Shown one piece after another: positions 9,779 to 18,532 of a stretch of DNA of 64,000 nucleotides. Source of the stretch: Pseudobowmanella zhangzhouensis (lineage in GTDB: Bacteria; Pseudomonadota; Gammaproteobacteria; Enterobacterales; Alteromonadaceae); the NCBI RefSeq assembly GCF_042662685.1, contig NZ_JBHSYO010000006.1, positions 62,001 to 126,000 on the forward strand, given 5' to 3'. The notes beneath the pieces are model-generated. The model saw nothing but the letters and a program-made list of their open reading frames with translations. It did no database searches and was not told where the DNA came from. Position numbers and translations under genes: made by a program. Numbering within the stretch: position 1 is the first letter of the stretch; every line of letters begins with the position of its first letter.

Positions 9779-11140
9779 CTATAACTTTCTGGCAATCACT
9801 TTAATACCTTTCAGGCGATTTTCACGCAGTTGTTGCAGGGTACGTTTTACGCTGCGCTGTTTAATCGCCAGATAGGTATCTAACTGCGTAAGCTGAATAT
9901 CAACGATATCATCCGACGGCACTTTATCGTCGCGGGTCAGTAAGCCAACAATGTCGCCTTTGCGGATTTTCTGCTTTTTACCAGCCTGGATCAGCACCGT
10001 TTGCACCACAGGTTGCAAGATACGGTTGGCATGAAACACCAGGTTCTGCACCCCAACAGATTTAATCGCGCCAAAACGCTCAATCAGTAACTCGTAAGGG
10101 CGCGTATCGTCATCGCTGATCAGGGTAACGGCCAGCCCTTCCCGCCCAGCGCGGCCAGTGCGGCCAATTCGGTGTACATGGGTTTCCACATCGTGAGCCG
10201 GTTGCAGGTTCACCACCATGGCCACATCCGGAATATCCAGACCACGCGCCGCCACATCGGTCGCAATCAGGTACAAACAGCTACCGTTGGCAAACTGCGC
10301 CAGCACCTGATTACGCTCACGCTGCTCTAAGTCACCATGAATGGCCAGCGCCGCAAAGCCCTGCTGTTTCAGTACCTCGGCTAATTCGGCGGCTTCACGC
10401 TTAGTGTTGGTGAAGATCATCGCCGACGCCGGTTGATGATGGCTGAGAATACGCGCTACCGCGTCGTAGCGTTTCACGCTGCCAAGACGATAAAACTGTT
10501 GGGTAATACTGGCGACTTTAGTCGCGACTTCGACCTTTTGCGCCGTGGGCAGCCAGGTCTCACACATGCGGTTGATTTCATCGGTATAGGTGGCGGAGAA
10601 CAACATGGTCTGATGCCCAGGCGCCATGGCATGGAAGATCACATCCAGATCGTCAGCAAAGCCCACGTCTAACATACGGTCGGCTTCATCCAGCACCAGT
10701 TGACTGACCGTGCGTAAATCCACCCGACGCTTTTCCACATGCTCTACTAAACGTCCCGGCGTGGCCACAATAACCTGTGGCGCATGGCGTAACGATTGAA
10801 TTTGTGGCCCCATGGGCTGACCGCCACACAAGGTTTGTACTTTAATATTCGGCACAACGCGCAACACGGTACGAATGGTGTCAGCCACTTGCTCGGCAAG
10901 TTCACGGGTGGGGCATAGCACCAATGCCTGGGTGGCGATATCGGACGTCACTTTTAACGCAATCGGTAATGCAAAGGTCAGGGTTTTGCCGCTGCCCGTG
11001 GCTGCTTGCGCAATCAAATCATCACCGGCTAACAATGCAGGTAATGCCGCCTGCTGGATTTCGGTCGGGTTTTGAATACCCATCGAGTCCAGATTAGCTA
11101 ACAGTGAATCAGGTAAGGAAAATTGCGAAAATGCCGACAT
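9779..11140 (-). CDS. dbpA: ATP-dependent RNA helicase DbpA
   Basis: DEAD-box helicase that acts in 50S ribosomal subunit assembly through 23S rRNA hairpin 92. 453 residues, as expected. Visible motifs: Q-motif PTEIQQAALPALL, Walker A ATGSGKT (47-53), PTRELA, TPGR, DEAD (about 152), SAT, and the C-terminal motif HRIGRTGRAG. The last about 75 residues (KKQKIRKGDIVGLLT through GIKVIARKL) form the DbpA-specific RNA-binding domain, which separates it from other DEAD-box proteins. Closely matches the E. coli protein in layout. The Shine-Dalgarno sequence sits in a hairpin (see 11144-11168). Confidence 0.96.
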   Translation of the reverse strand: MSAFSQFSLPDSLLANLDSMGIQNPTEIQQAALPALLAGDDLIAQAATGSGKTLTFALPIALKVTSDIATQALVLCPTRELAEQVADTIRTVLRVVPNIKVQTLCGGQPMGPQIQSLRHAPQVIVATPGRLVEHVEKRRVDLRTVSQLVLDEADRMLDVGFADDLDVIFHAMAPGHQTMLFSATYTDEINRMCETWLPTAQKVEVATKVASITQQFYRLGSVKRYDAVARILSHHQPASAMIFTNTKREAAELAEVLKQQGFAALAIHGDLEQRERNQVLAQFANGSCLYLIATDVAARGLDIPDVAMVVNLQPAHDVETHVHRIGRTGRAGREGLAVTLISDDDTRPYELLIERFGAIKSVGVQNLVFHANRILQPVVQTVLIQAGKKQKIRKGDIVGLLTRDDKVPSDDIVDIQLTQLDTYLAIKQRSVKRTLQQLRENRLKGIKVIARKL

Positions 11141-11143
11141 AAC

Positions 11144-11168
11144 AGCCCCCTAGTTTTTGCGAGGGGCT
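11144..11168 (-). promoter_or_regulatory. Hairpin masking the dbpA Shine-Dalgarno
   Basis: Read on the minus strand, AGCCCC (11168-11163) can pair with GGGGCT (11149-11144). The second arm contains the G-run that is the only good Shine-Dalgarno for the ATG at 11140, four bases away. On the plus strand the same hairpin is followed by CTTTT. The pairing is seen in the sequence; a regulatory effect is inference. Confidence 0.45.
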
Positions 11169-11387
11169 CTTTTACCGACTTATGCGTCGATATGCAACTT
11201 GTGCCCCGCATATGCCAGCAAATAACCCTGCGCGTGATGAGTTCAACCATAGCAACTTATCGTCGCCGTGCATGGATTTTACCCAAAGCACCTGTCACTT
11301 CGCGGTGCTATGCAGGCTAACTATCGCATCGCTATCCCCGTCACAACAAAATGCGGTAAGCTTGCGCACAAATAAAAACGAAAATGG

Positions 11388-12788
11388 ATGTGCGCTGTGT
11401 CTGACTGGTTATCGATTATCCCTCCCTTGTTGGCCATTATCGTGGTGTTCTGGCGAAAAGAAGTTATCGGCGCGTTGTTGATCGCGTTGTTTAGCTCAGA
11501 GTTACTGTTGATGTTCACCCCACAAACAGAGGGTAATGCACTGTTTGGTGGTTTTATTGGTACATTGGAACGTATCGTCGAAGTGTTCTCCTCAGCCGGT
11601 AACACCCGGATTCTTATTTTCTCACTGTTGGTTGGTGCCCTGTTGGCTTATATGCGTCACAGCGGCGGTGTCACGGCACTGGTCAACAAACTGGTCAACG
11701 CTAATGTGGCCAGCAACGGCAAGCGCGCCAGCCTGATGGCGTTTATTACCGGCGTAGTGGTGTTTATCGAGTCGAACCTCAGCGTGCTGACTGCGGGCAT
11801 CGTCTCCCGTGGCCTGTTTGATAAGTTCAAGCTGTCCCGTGCGCGCCTGGCCTACATTATCGACTCCACCAGTGCGCCAATTTGTATTCTGATCCTGCTC
11901 AATGGCTGGGGCGCTTATGTGCTTGGTTTGCTGGATAATTACGAATTGCCGGATACGTCCGTGTCGGTGCTAATCGGTACGATTCCCCTTAACTTCTACG
12001 CCCTGTTCACCCTGGCCATCGTGCTGTTTACCATATTCAGCAACAAGACCTTCGGCCCCATGGCTAAAGCCGATGCCGAGGCATTAACCATGCACCATAG
12101 TGAAGAGTTGCAGACTCATGAACACGGCAAAGCACGCTTTATGTTGCTGCCGCTGGCCACCATGGTCATTGGTATGATTGGTTTTATGCTGTGGACCGGC
12201 AACGGTGAACTGACCCAGGGCAGCGGCTCAAAATCAGTGCTGTACGCGACGGCGCTGGCCTGCTTACTGGCTTACTTTATGATGCTGTTTTCCGGGCGTT
12301 ACCAACACAAAGATCTGGTGAAGATCGGTTTCGATGGCATGAGTGAATTATTGCCACTGGTATGCATCGTGTTGTTATCGCTGGCATTGGGTAGCAGCCT
12401 GAAGTTACTGGGCACCGGTGTATTTATTTCCGGTCTGGTGGCGGACAACCTGCCGCTGTTCAGTATCCCCGCTATTCTGTTTTTGGCCGGTGGCTTGATT
12501 AGTTTTACCACCGGTACCAGCTGGGGCACATTTGCCATTTTGATCCCCATCGGTATGCCTTTGGTGATTAATCTGGGCTTACCACCAGAATTAGTGCTGG
12601 CGGCGATTCTCGGCGGCGGTGTATTTGGCGATCACTGCTCACCTATTTCCGATACCACCGCAGTAAGTTCGCTTGCCTCCGGCTGTGATTTACTGGAGCA
12701 CGTACAAACGCAAATTCCTTATGCGCTATTTGCCGGCAGCCTGACGTTACTGGCGTATTTGCTGGCCGGCTTGTTAACTATCGGTTAA
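11388..12788 (+). CDS. NhaC-family Na+/H+ antiporter
   Basis: Polytopic inner-membrane protein of 466 residues with about 11-12 hydrophobic helices. Typical NhaC/ArsB-NhaD superfamily stretches are visible: VVVFIESNLSVLTAGIVSRGLFDKFKLSRARLAYIIDSTSAPICILILLNGWGAY in separate blocks (about 125-180), TTGTSWGTFAILIPIGMPL (about 375) and GGGVFGDHCSPISDTTAVSS (about 410). Members exchange Na+ (or an organic substrate) for protons. The start could also be the GTG at 11397, which has GGAT 7 nt upstream and gives MSDWLSIIPP. It stands alone, with dbpA divergent on the left. Confidence 0.88.
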   Translation: MCAVSDWLSIIPPLLAIIVVFWRKEVIGALLIALFSSELLLMFTPQTEGNALFGGFIGTLERIVEVFSSAGNTRILIFSLLVGALLAYMRHSGGVTALVNKLVNANVASNGKRASLMAFITGVVVFIESNLSVLTAGIVSRGLFDKFKLSRARLAYIIDSTSAPICILILLNGWGAYVLGLLDNYELPDTSVSVLIGTIPLNFYALFTLAIVLFTIFSNKTFGPMAKADAEALTMHHSEELQTHEHGKARFMLLPLATMVIGMIGFMLWTGNGELTQGSGSKSVLYATALACLLAYFMMLFSGRYQHKDLVKIGFDGMSELLPLVCIVLLSLALGSSLKLLGTGVFISGLVADNLPLFSIPAILFLAGGLISFTTGTSWGTFAILIPIGMPLVINLGLPPELVLAAILGGGVFGDHCSPISDTTAVSSLASGCDLLEHVQTQIPYALFAGSLTLLAYLLAGLLTIG

Positions 12789-12858
12789 TACAGCCAATAT
12801 CGTACAAAATGCGACAACTTTATGTGCCTTTTTTAGGCACATTCTGTTAGACTCTGCA

Positions 12859-12907
12859 GCCCTCTGAATGTGGTCAGGCCAGATGCCGGATAACACGCAC
12901 AGAGGGC
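12859..12907 (+). promoter_or_regulatory. Structured stretch upstream of the TonB receptor
   Basis: GCCCTCTG (12859-12866) pairs perfectly with CAGAGGGC (12900-12907). The enclosed 33 bases contain a smaller GTG/CAC and GGC/GCC pairing. It lies about 110 bp before the receptor start. It could be a leader-RNA element or an operator. I could not match it to a known riboswitch class. Confidence 0.35.
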
Positions 12908-13018
12908 ACCATTTCCCTCTTTGCATTTCCCCGTCTACCTTTAGCTGACCAGCTGTTTAGATCACTGATTTTTTCAGTACACTCAACAATTTAATCTCAA
13001 TAATTCTGGTGACACTAT

Positions 13019-15301
13019 ATGAAGACACTGAATAAAGCAGCACTGGCACTGTGTGTGCAAGCCGCGCTTTTCAGCAACTATACCAACGCACAGGATTCTG
13101 CCAGCGCAGAACCTAAAAATGCGCTGGAGCAAATTACCGTAACTGCGCAAAAACGTACGCAATCTATCCAGGAAGTACCAATCAGTATCGCAACCCTGCA
13201 CGGCGATCGCTTTGACGCGATTTTCTCCGGTGGTGACGATATTCTGGCTCTGGCAACCCGCGTTCCGGGCCTGTATGCCGAATCTTCCAACGGTCGTGTT
13301 GCACCGCGTTTCTATATGCGTGGTTTAGGTAACACCGATTTTGACTTAGCCGCTTCACAACCAGTGTCTATCGTGATGGATGATGTTGTGATGGAAAACG
13401 TGGTGCTGAAAAGCTTCCCACTGTTTGACGTTGAGCGTGTTGAAGTAATCCGTGGTCCACAAGGCACCCTGTTTGGTCGTAACACCACTGCTGGTATCGT
13501 AAAATTCGATACGGTTAAGCCTTCTGAAGATTTAGAAGGTTATGCCAAAGTAGGCTTAGGCAATTACGGCACCCGTAATATCGAAGGTGCGGTTGGTGCA
13601 GGCCTGACTGACGGCCTGTCTGCACGTATCTCTGTGTTGTCGCAAAACCGTGATGACTACATCGATAACGCCTACACCGATCAAAACGACATCATGGGTG
13701 GTTTTGAAGAGCAGGCTTACCGTGTACAGGTTCTGTGGGAACCTTCTGACGAATTCAAAGCCCTGTTAAATGTACATGGCCGCGATCTGGACGGTACTGC
13801 GTCTATGTTCCGTGCCAACATCCTGACAACAGGCAGCAACAAACTGAACGACAACTATGTTGTTGACAAAGTTTGGTACAACGGCGACATCGACGGTAAC
13901 GGCGCAGACAACAACCCGCAGGCATACAAGTCTAACGGTATCAGCCTGAAGCTGGAATACGAGATGGACGGCATGACCCTGACCTCGATCACAGCCAATG
14001 AAAAGGCCGACGGCCGTTCATTAGGTGATATCGATGGTGGTGTAGCGTTATTTGCCCCGGAAGATATCGATCACGATGGCGACGTGGAAACCACCTACCC
14101 TGGTTTCATCCCGTTTGACGCGGTAACGGAAGACCAGTTGCATGACCTGAAACAGTTCACGCAGGAAATCCGTTTAGCCAGCGCCAATAATCAAGACGTT
14201 ACCTGGCAAGTGGGTGCGTTCTACTACGACTCTTCGTTCAGCGTAGTGAGCGTCGACGGCTTCTTCGGTGCGTCTGAAGTGTTCCATGAAAACACCACTT
14301 GGGCTGTGTTCGGTCAGTCTTCTTATCAAATCGATGAGAACCTGAACATCACCACAGGTGTTCGTTATACCCATGACGAAAAGAGCCTGCACGTAGGTGA
14401 TCAGAACGTAAATGGTTTTGCACTGGTTATTGGTGCTGCGTCTGTTCAGGACTACGAAGACATCAATGTTAGCGACGGTCGCTGGAGTTACGAAGTATCG
14501 GCTAACTACAAGCTGGATCGTAACAGCAGCCTGTTCGCTCGTTATGCCAACGGTTTCCGTGCCCAGACTATTCAGGGCCGTGACGTAGCATTCGAAGGTG
14601 CACCATCTGTTGCTGATGCTGAAACCATCAACAGCTTCGAAGTGGGCATGAAATCTGACCTGCTGGACAAAACCCTGCGTCTGAACACCGCGGTGTTCTA
14701 CTACCAGATCGATGACATTCAATTGTCAGCCATCGGTGGTGACGGCAACAACACGTCACTGATCAACGCTGACAAAGGCGTTGGTTACGGTTTTGAAGTG
14801 GATGCCGAGTGGGCAGCAACGGATAACCTGACCCTGACTGCCGGTTTCAGCCTGAACAAGACTGAACTGCAAGACAGCAACCTGGCAGTGGCACCATGTG
14901 GTTCTGGCCAGTGTACCCCACTGGATCAACTGAACGACAAAGGTCAGGCACTGGTTGACGGCAACCCGTTCCCGAATGCACCTGAGACGACATTAAGCGT
15001 AACAGCACGCTACGCGATTCCAGTTGGTAACGATGGCGAGTTCTACGTTTACACTGACTGGGCAGTACAGGGCAAAACTAACGTATTCCTGTATGAGTCA
15101 GCTGAGTACCGCTCAAGCGGTAACTTCGAAGGCGGCCTGCGCATCGGTTACGAAAACTTCGAGCGCGATTACTCTGTTGCCCTGTTTGGTCGCAACATCA
15201 CCAATGAGCACAACCTCAAAGGTGGTATCGACTTCAACAACAACACAGGTATCGTAAACGAACCGCGTATCTGGGGTATTGAAGGCGAAATTCGCTTCTA
15301 A
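13019..15301 (+). CDS. TonB-dependent outer-membrane receptor
   Basis: 760 residues. A signal peptide ends near TNA-QDSAS (about 24). Then comes a TonB-box-like ITVTAQKR (about 40), the plug domain with RVAPRFYMRGLG and VERVEVIRGPQGTLFGRNTTAG (about 140-165), and a 22-strand barrel ending in EGEIRF with terminal Phe. It takes up an unknown ligand across the outer membrane using TonB/ExbBD energy. The family style (QEVPISIATL) is the broad group often called iron-complex or sugar TBDRs; substrate cannot be assigned. Codon use is strongly biased (CTG, GGT, CGT, AAC), unlike its neighbours, which suggests high expression. Single gene, closed by a strong terminator. Confidence 0.94.
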   Translation: MKTLNKAALALCVQAALFSNYTNAQDSASAEPKNALEQITVTAQKRTQSIQEVPISIATLHGDRFDAIFSGGDDILALATRVPGLYAESSNGRVAPRFYMRGLGNTDFDLAASQPVSIVMDDVVMENVVLKSFPLFDVERVEVIRGPQGTLFGRNTTAGIVKFDTVKPSEDLEGYAKVGLGNYGTRNIEGAVGAGLTDGLSARISVLSQNRDDYIDNAYTDQNDIMGGFEEQAYRVQVLWEPSDEFKALLNVHGRDLDGTASMFRANILTTGSNKLNDNYVVDKVWYNGDIDGNGADNNPQAYKSNGISLKLEYEMDGMTLTSITANEKADGRSLGDIDGGVALFAPEDIDHDGDVETTYPGFIPFDAVTEDQLHDLKQFTQEIRLASANNQDVTWQVGAFYYDSSFSVVSVDGFFGASEVFHENTTWAVFGQSSYQIDENLNITTGVRYTHDEKSLHVGDQNVNGFALVIGAASVQDYEDINVSDGRWSYEVSANYKLDRNSSLFARYANGFRAQTIQGRDVAFEGAPSVADAETINSFEVGMKSDLLDKTLRLNTAVFYYQIDDIQLSAIGGDGNNTSLINADKGVGYGFEVDAEWAATDNLTLTAGFSLNKTELQDSNLAVAPCGSGQCTPLDQLNDKGQALVDGNPFPNAPETTLSVTARYAIPVGNDGEFYVYTDWAVQGKTNVFLYESAEYRSSGNFEGGLRIGYENFERDYSVALFGRNITNEHNLKGGIDFNNNTGIVNEPRIWGIEGEIRF

Positions 15302-15320
15302 GCACCCGCTTTACGAACAA

Positions 15321-15347
15321 AAGCCCCGCCAAGTGCGGGGCTTTTTT
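15321..15347 (+). terminator. Rho-independent terminator of the TonB receptor
   Basis: AGCCCCGC, loop CAAGT, GCGGGGCT, then a T-run. An eight-pair GC-rich stem placed 20 bp after the stop. Confidence 0.93.
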
Positions 15348-15428
15348 ATGCTTGTCGTTTGGCTGACATTAGATTCTCTTCATCTTCACGGGTACAGTGG
15401 GCTGACAAATATACATTGCGAGCGCCAC

Positions 15429-15818
15429 ATGAGATGTAATCTTACTACCGACAGCATCGTGCTTACGCCGACTCAAGCCGCGCACACTGAATCTGCCGAC
15501 AGCGGCTTATACGAACGAATTGAACGGTTGTATGCAGGCTTTCGCGACCATCAACTTATTTCATATCACACATTTAGCGCCGACTGGCAGCAGTGGGAAC
15601 GGCACCCTCATGGCGACGAAATCGCTGTATTGTTGTCGGGCAGCATTACCTTTATGCTGGCAACCACAAAGGGTGAACAATGCGTGGAACTGTCCAGCCA
15701 TCTGGATTACGTAGTGATTCCACGTAACACCTGGCACACTGCCAGGGTAACAGACACGGCCAGTATGCTGTTTATTACGCCTGGTGAGGGCACCGAACAC
15801 AAAGCATGTAAAGGTTGA
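15429..15818 (+). CDS. Cupin-domain protein
   Basis: About 129 residues from ATG 15429; the frame stays open upstream into the terminator, so that part is not expected to be translated. Cupin motif 1 is visible as HPHGDEIAVLLSGSITFML (about 60-80) and motif 2 as DYVVIPRNTWHTARV (about 98-112). Together they give the His/Glu set that binds a metal in the small beta-barrel. The role is unknown; single-domain cupins range from enzymes to sugar-binding regulators. The next gene starts 31 bp later with its own GGGA ribosome site. Confidence 0.8.
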   Translation: MRCNLTTDSIVLTPTQAAHTESADSGLYERIERLYAGFRDHQLISYHTFSADWQQWERHPHGDEIAVLLSGSITFMLATTKGEQCVELSSHLDYVVIPRNTWHTARVTDTASMLFITPGEGTEHKACKG

Positions 15819-15849
15819 GCCCGCCAACATCAAACAATAAAGGGAATTC

Positions 15850-16395
15850 ATGACACTCGCAGCACTACAACAGAATATGCGACAGGCCTACTTAAATGGC
15901 GCCAGTGGCGCGTTGGCATCAGGCTTAATTTGGGGCGTGGCGGCACTAGCAGCCAATTTGTTTTCCCCAATTGCGAGTATGCTCACTTTGTTTTTTGGCG
16001 GGATGTTAATTTTCCCGCTGTCTGTTGTGATTTCAAAGTTGGGAAATGCCAGCGGCAAACATGATCCCAGCAATATGCTTAAGCACCTTGCCGTTGAAAA
16101 TCTTGGATTTTTATTTGCTGGCCTGATGATTGCCTTTGTCGTTGCTCAGCAAGACCACATGTTGTTTTACCCAATTATGCTGCTCGCGATCGGTGCACGT
16201 TATCTCACCTTTCAAACGATATACGGCGTAAAAACATATTGGCTGTTTGGCGGGTCACTGATGATTGCCGGTGCCCTGTGTATGGTGATGCGCCCTGGCA
16301 TGATGACGGTAGCCCTGCTTGGAAGCGTTATTGAGCTGATATTCTCCTTAGTGTTGTGGCAACAGCATAAAGCAACAAATGACGCTACTATCTAA
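15850..16395 (+). CDS. DUF7010-like integral membrane protein
   Basis: 181 residues with about six hydrophobic segments (GALASGLIWGVAALAANLF, ASMLTLFFGGMLIFPLSVVI, LGFLFAGLMIAFVV, FYPIMLLAIGARYLTF, LFGGSLMIAGALCMVM, ALLGSVIELIFSLVL). The N-terminal part, MRQAYLNGASGALASGLIW, resembles the DUF7010 family of small membrane proteins. Family assignment is from memory and only moderately sure. AGGGAATTC precedes the ATG. Function unknown. Confidence 0.7.
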   Translation: MTLAALQQNMRQAYLNGASGALASGLIWGVAALAANLFSPIASMLTLFFGGMLIFPLSVVISKLGNASGKHDPSNMLKHLAVENLGFLFAGLMIAFVVAQQDHMLFYPIMLLAIGARYLTFQTIYGVKTYWLFGGSLMIAGALCMVMRPGMMTVALLGSVIELIFSLVLWQQHKATNDATI

Positions 16396-16446
16396 CAAAT
16401 AACCACGCTCGTAAGCAGTGAGCGGAATACATACAAGGAATTTGTT

Positions 16447-16878
16447 ATGAAGTGCATTGCTTATAAAGGTGGCTACAAATATCAGCTGCAAACCGAATAC
16501 ACCGACACGATTGGCATTACCCCTGAGCGTGACCTCGCCTCCCCCGGCGAATATGTCACCCTGTCCACCCTTGGCTTTATTACCATCAAAAAAGGTTACG
16601 CCTGGGATGGCCCCTCTGGCCCGACAATAGATACCAAAAACTTTATGCGCGGTTCACTGGTACACGACGCACTCTACCAATTAATGCGCGAGGACGAGCT
16701 GGATCGTAAACGTTACCGCGACCCGGCCGACAGAATATTAACGGCCATGTGCCGCGCGGATGGCATGAGTTGGTTGCGTGCACAGTGGGTGTATTTAGGG
16801 GTGAAATGGTTTGCCGCTGATGCCGCTGCATCGAAGAATCGCAAGAAAATTGTACATGCCCCCGATGGATGCCCGTAG
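16447..16878 (+). CDS. DUF1353 family protein
   Basis: 143 residues, soluble. It carries the family signature KKGYAWDGPSGPTID (about 52-66) followed by RGSLVHDALYQLMR (about 73-86), with the conserved Trp-Asp-Gly-Pro-Ser and His-Asp. DUF1353 proteins are common in phages and scattered in bacterial chromosomes; no activity is established. No other phage gene is nearby. It is the last gene before a terminator and the cassette array. Confidence 0.85.
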   Translation: MKCIAYKGGYKYQLQTEYTDTIGITPERDLASPGEYVTLSTLGFITIKKGYAWDGPSGPTIDTKNFMRGSLVHDALYQLMREDELDRKRYRDPADRILTAMCRADGMSWLRAQWVYLGVKWFAADAAASKNRKKIVHAPDGCP

Positions 16879-16977
16879 CGCTTTTCAAAGGACAAGCCTT
16901 TTAAAAATGCGGTTATAGTGAACCTGTATTTACCTGTTTATCCATACATACAAATACATATTGCTCCCATATTCAGC

Positions 16978-17001
16978 AAAACGACCCATTGGGTCGTTTT
17001 T
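16978..17001 (+). terminator. Rho-independent terminator after DUF1353 gene
   Basis: AACGACCC, loop ATT, GGGTCGTT, then T residues. It closes the upstream operon about 100 bp after the DUF1353 stop, just before the cassette array. Confidence 0.8.
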
Positions 17002-17154
17002 ATCCCGTTGCGATTGTGCGACACCGATACAAATACTTTGTATAGCAATCACTTACGAGAACTGTTAAAAATGCTAAAGGAGAAAAACGAGCGATGCGCC
17101 GGTAGAAAAACGACCCAATCGCGCACTATTAAATTGTTATACGGTTTGATTAAG

Positions 17155-17415
17155 ATGGATAAAATCATCCAGTTCGTAAAATTGCTAAAGGCCTACCAAA
17201 ATAAGCAAATAGGCTTAGAAGAGGTTGTTCCAAAATTTAAGGAGCTGGATAATTTTCATGACTTTTGGCACTACATCTCAGACGATGATATCCGAGCCAA
17301 AGATCAAGATTACGCAGCAATGCAAAATAAAGAGCTAGATAAATTCATTGCAGCTATTGAGTCTGGTAATTATGAGCAAGCAAATAAAATTACATTCCTT
17401 GGCAGCACCGTATAA
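17155..17415 (+). CDS. Cassette 1: 86-residue acidic hypothetical protein
   Basis: Start set at ATG 17155, 13 bp after an R'-like GTTATAC, the usual distance in a cassette; the frame upstream is open but has no support. The soluble protein begins MDKIIQFVKLLKAYQNKQIG, is rich in Asp, Glu and Lys, and looks mostly helical (FHDFWHYISDDDIRAKDQDY, ELDKFIAAIESGNYEQANK). The stop TAA falls in the R'' box of attC 1. I do not recognise the family. Confidence 0.6.
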   Translation: MDKIIQFVKLLKAYQNKQIGLEEVVPKFKELDNFHDFWHYISDDDIRAKDQDYAAMQNKELDKFIAAIESGNYEQANKITFLGSTV

Positions 17416-17484
17416 CAAGGCGTGGTTGTCGCCTTCGGCTGGGACTCGCCACTGCGTGGCTCGCCCCAACACTTGGCGTTAGCC
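17410..17484 (+). other. attC site 1
   Basis: Starts GTATAAC (R''-like) overlapping the stop of cassette 1 and ends GTTAGCC (R'-like) within GGCGTTAGCC. The interior has the typical pairing blocks with GACTCGCCAC and GTGGCTCGCC around the tip. 75 bp. Confidence 0.75.
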
Positions 17485-17500
17485 ACCAAAAGGGAGTCTA

Positions 17501-18067
17501 GTGAAAAATTTAGCTATATTGCTCATTGTGTGCTTAATGATGTCCTGTACCTCAATTTATGAAATTAAGGTCAAATCACTTGAAAGAGTAAATGAAACAA
17601 GGTTTATCTATCCAATAGCATTTAATGAAATTTCAAAAAAATCAGACATGCTTTTTTCATATAAAGCTCAAAAAGAAAATAAAATAAGGTTGTCTGGTTC
17701 AGAAAATACTGAATTACTTTACTCAAAAGTGAAGTACTCTTCAGATGACAGAATTGAAATACAACTGGGTGATGTAGCTCGGAGCTTTTGGGATTCAGAC
17801 TTTTATAGAGTCAATGGGATACCGGCTCAGACAACGGGTGTTTTTACCGTTAAATTCGAACCAACCGACGGTAATCAAACGCTTGTATCTGTTGAAGTAG
17901 ATAAATTAGAAGTTATCAACGGTACAGATTGTTGTGGTCCCCATGGGCGTTATTCTAGATATACCAGGGTTGCATCAACGACTATCGAGGAATACGCAAT
18001 TTTGTTTTATCTCGGTGAACAGCTTGGTGTAAATATGCATAAACCTTACAGGCCCGATGGTGGCTAA
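17501..18067 (+). CDS. Cassette 2: hypothetical lipoprotein
   Basis: GTG start with AGGGAG a few bases upstream. 188 residues. The first 16 residues (MKNLAILLIVCLMMSC) form a lipoprotein signal ending in Cys16. The mature part is mixed alpha/beta with a CCGPHGRY motif near residue 148. AT-rich codon use (AAA, AAT, TTT) contrasts with flanking chromosomal genes. No family recognised. It lies between attC 1 and attC 2. Confidence 0.7.
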   Translation: MKNLAILLIVCLMMSCTSIYEIKVKSLERVNETRFIYPIAFNEISKKSDMLFSYKAQKENKIRLSGSENTELLYSKVKYSSDDRIEIQLGDVARSFWDSDFYRVNGIPAQTTGVFTVKFEPTDGNQTLVSVEVDKLEVINGTDCCGPHGRYSRYTRVASTTIEEYAILFYLGEQLGVNMHKPYRPDGG

Positions 18068-18130
18068 CAAGTTAAAGCAGCGGAAAACCATTCGCTGCAC
18101 TCGCGTTTTCCGCTGTTTAAAGCGTTAGGT
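18062..18130 (+). other. attC site 2 (best conserved)
   Basis: R'' GGCTAAC and R' GTTAGGT (exact GTTRRRY). The left arm TTAAAGCAGCGGAAAAC pairs with GTTTTCCGCTGTTTAAA on the right; one G (in AAAGCAG) is unpaired. An extrahelical base in the L arm is a known hallmark of attC, which IntI uses to choose the bottom strand. 69 bp. Confidence 0.88.
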
Positions 18131-18136
18131 GCCAAT

Positions 18137-18532
18137 GTGATTGAAGCGTTTAAACACATGCCATTACTTTTGAAACTCATAACAGGGCACGCTGCGATTT
18201 GTATTTTATTTCTTCTAAAGGCGACAATTCCTGGTTTTATGGGCGATTTTTCGTACCGAGGGCAAGTGATGGGCTACCAAGAAATTTGGGGAAATGATCT
18301 TGGTGTTTGGTTGATTCTCATTGGGGCGTTTTTCCCAATTGCTGGGCTCCTATTAGTTTTACGTTGGAAATATTCTAGGCAATATTATTCCCTCGTGCTG
18401 TTATGTGTTTTCATAATCCCAACAACGAGCAAAGGTGACTTCGTTTATTTGCCTTTGGCGTTGTTTGTCCCAAGTTTAATAATTGCTTACCTTTTCAAAA
18501 GTAAAAAAGTGCGGGAGTATTATGGCACCTAA
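18137..18532 (+). CDS. Cassette 3: small polytopic membrane protein
   Basis: GTG start at 18137; the ATG two bases earlier meets TGA at once. 131 residues with four hydrophobic segments (LITGHAAICILFLLKATI, LGVWLILIGAFFPIAGLLLVL, SLVLLCVFIIP, VYLPLALFVPSLIIAYLF). The stop TAA is part of the R'' box ACCTAAC of attC 3. Unknown function. Confidence 0.68.
   Translation: MIEAFKHMPLLLKLITGHAAICILFLLKATIPGFMGDFSYRGQVMGYQEIWGNDLGVWLILIGAFFPIAGLLLVLRWKYSRQYYSLVLLCVFIIPTTSKGDFVYLPLALFVPSLIIAYLFKSKKVREYYGT

Noticed and set aside
12894..12912. CACGCACAGAGGGCACCATT resembles the start of the GEMM-I (cyclic-di-GMP) riboswitch
   Set aside because: The remaining conserved parts (GACGCAAAGCC and the tetraloop-receptor helix) are missing after it, so the likeness is probably chance.
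16447..16878. Prophage remnant because of DUF1353
   Set aside because: No other phage gene, att repeat or integrase lies around it.
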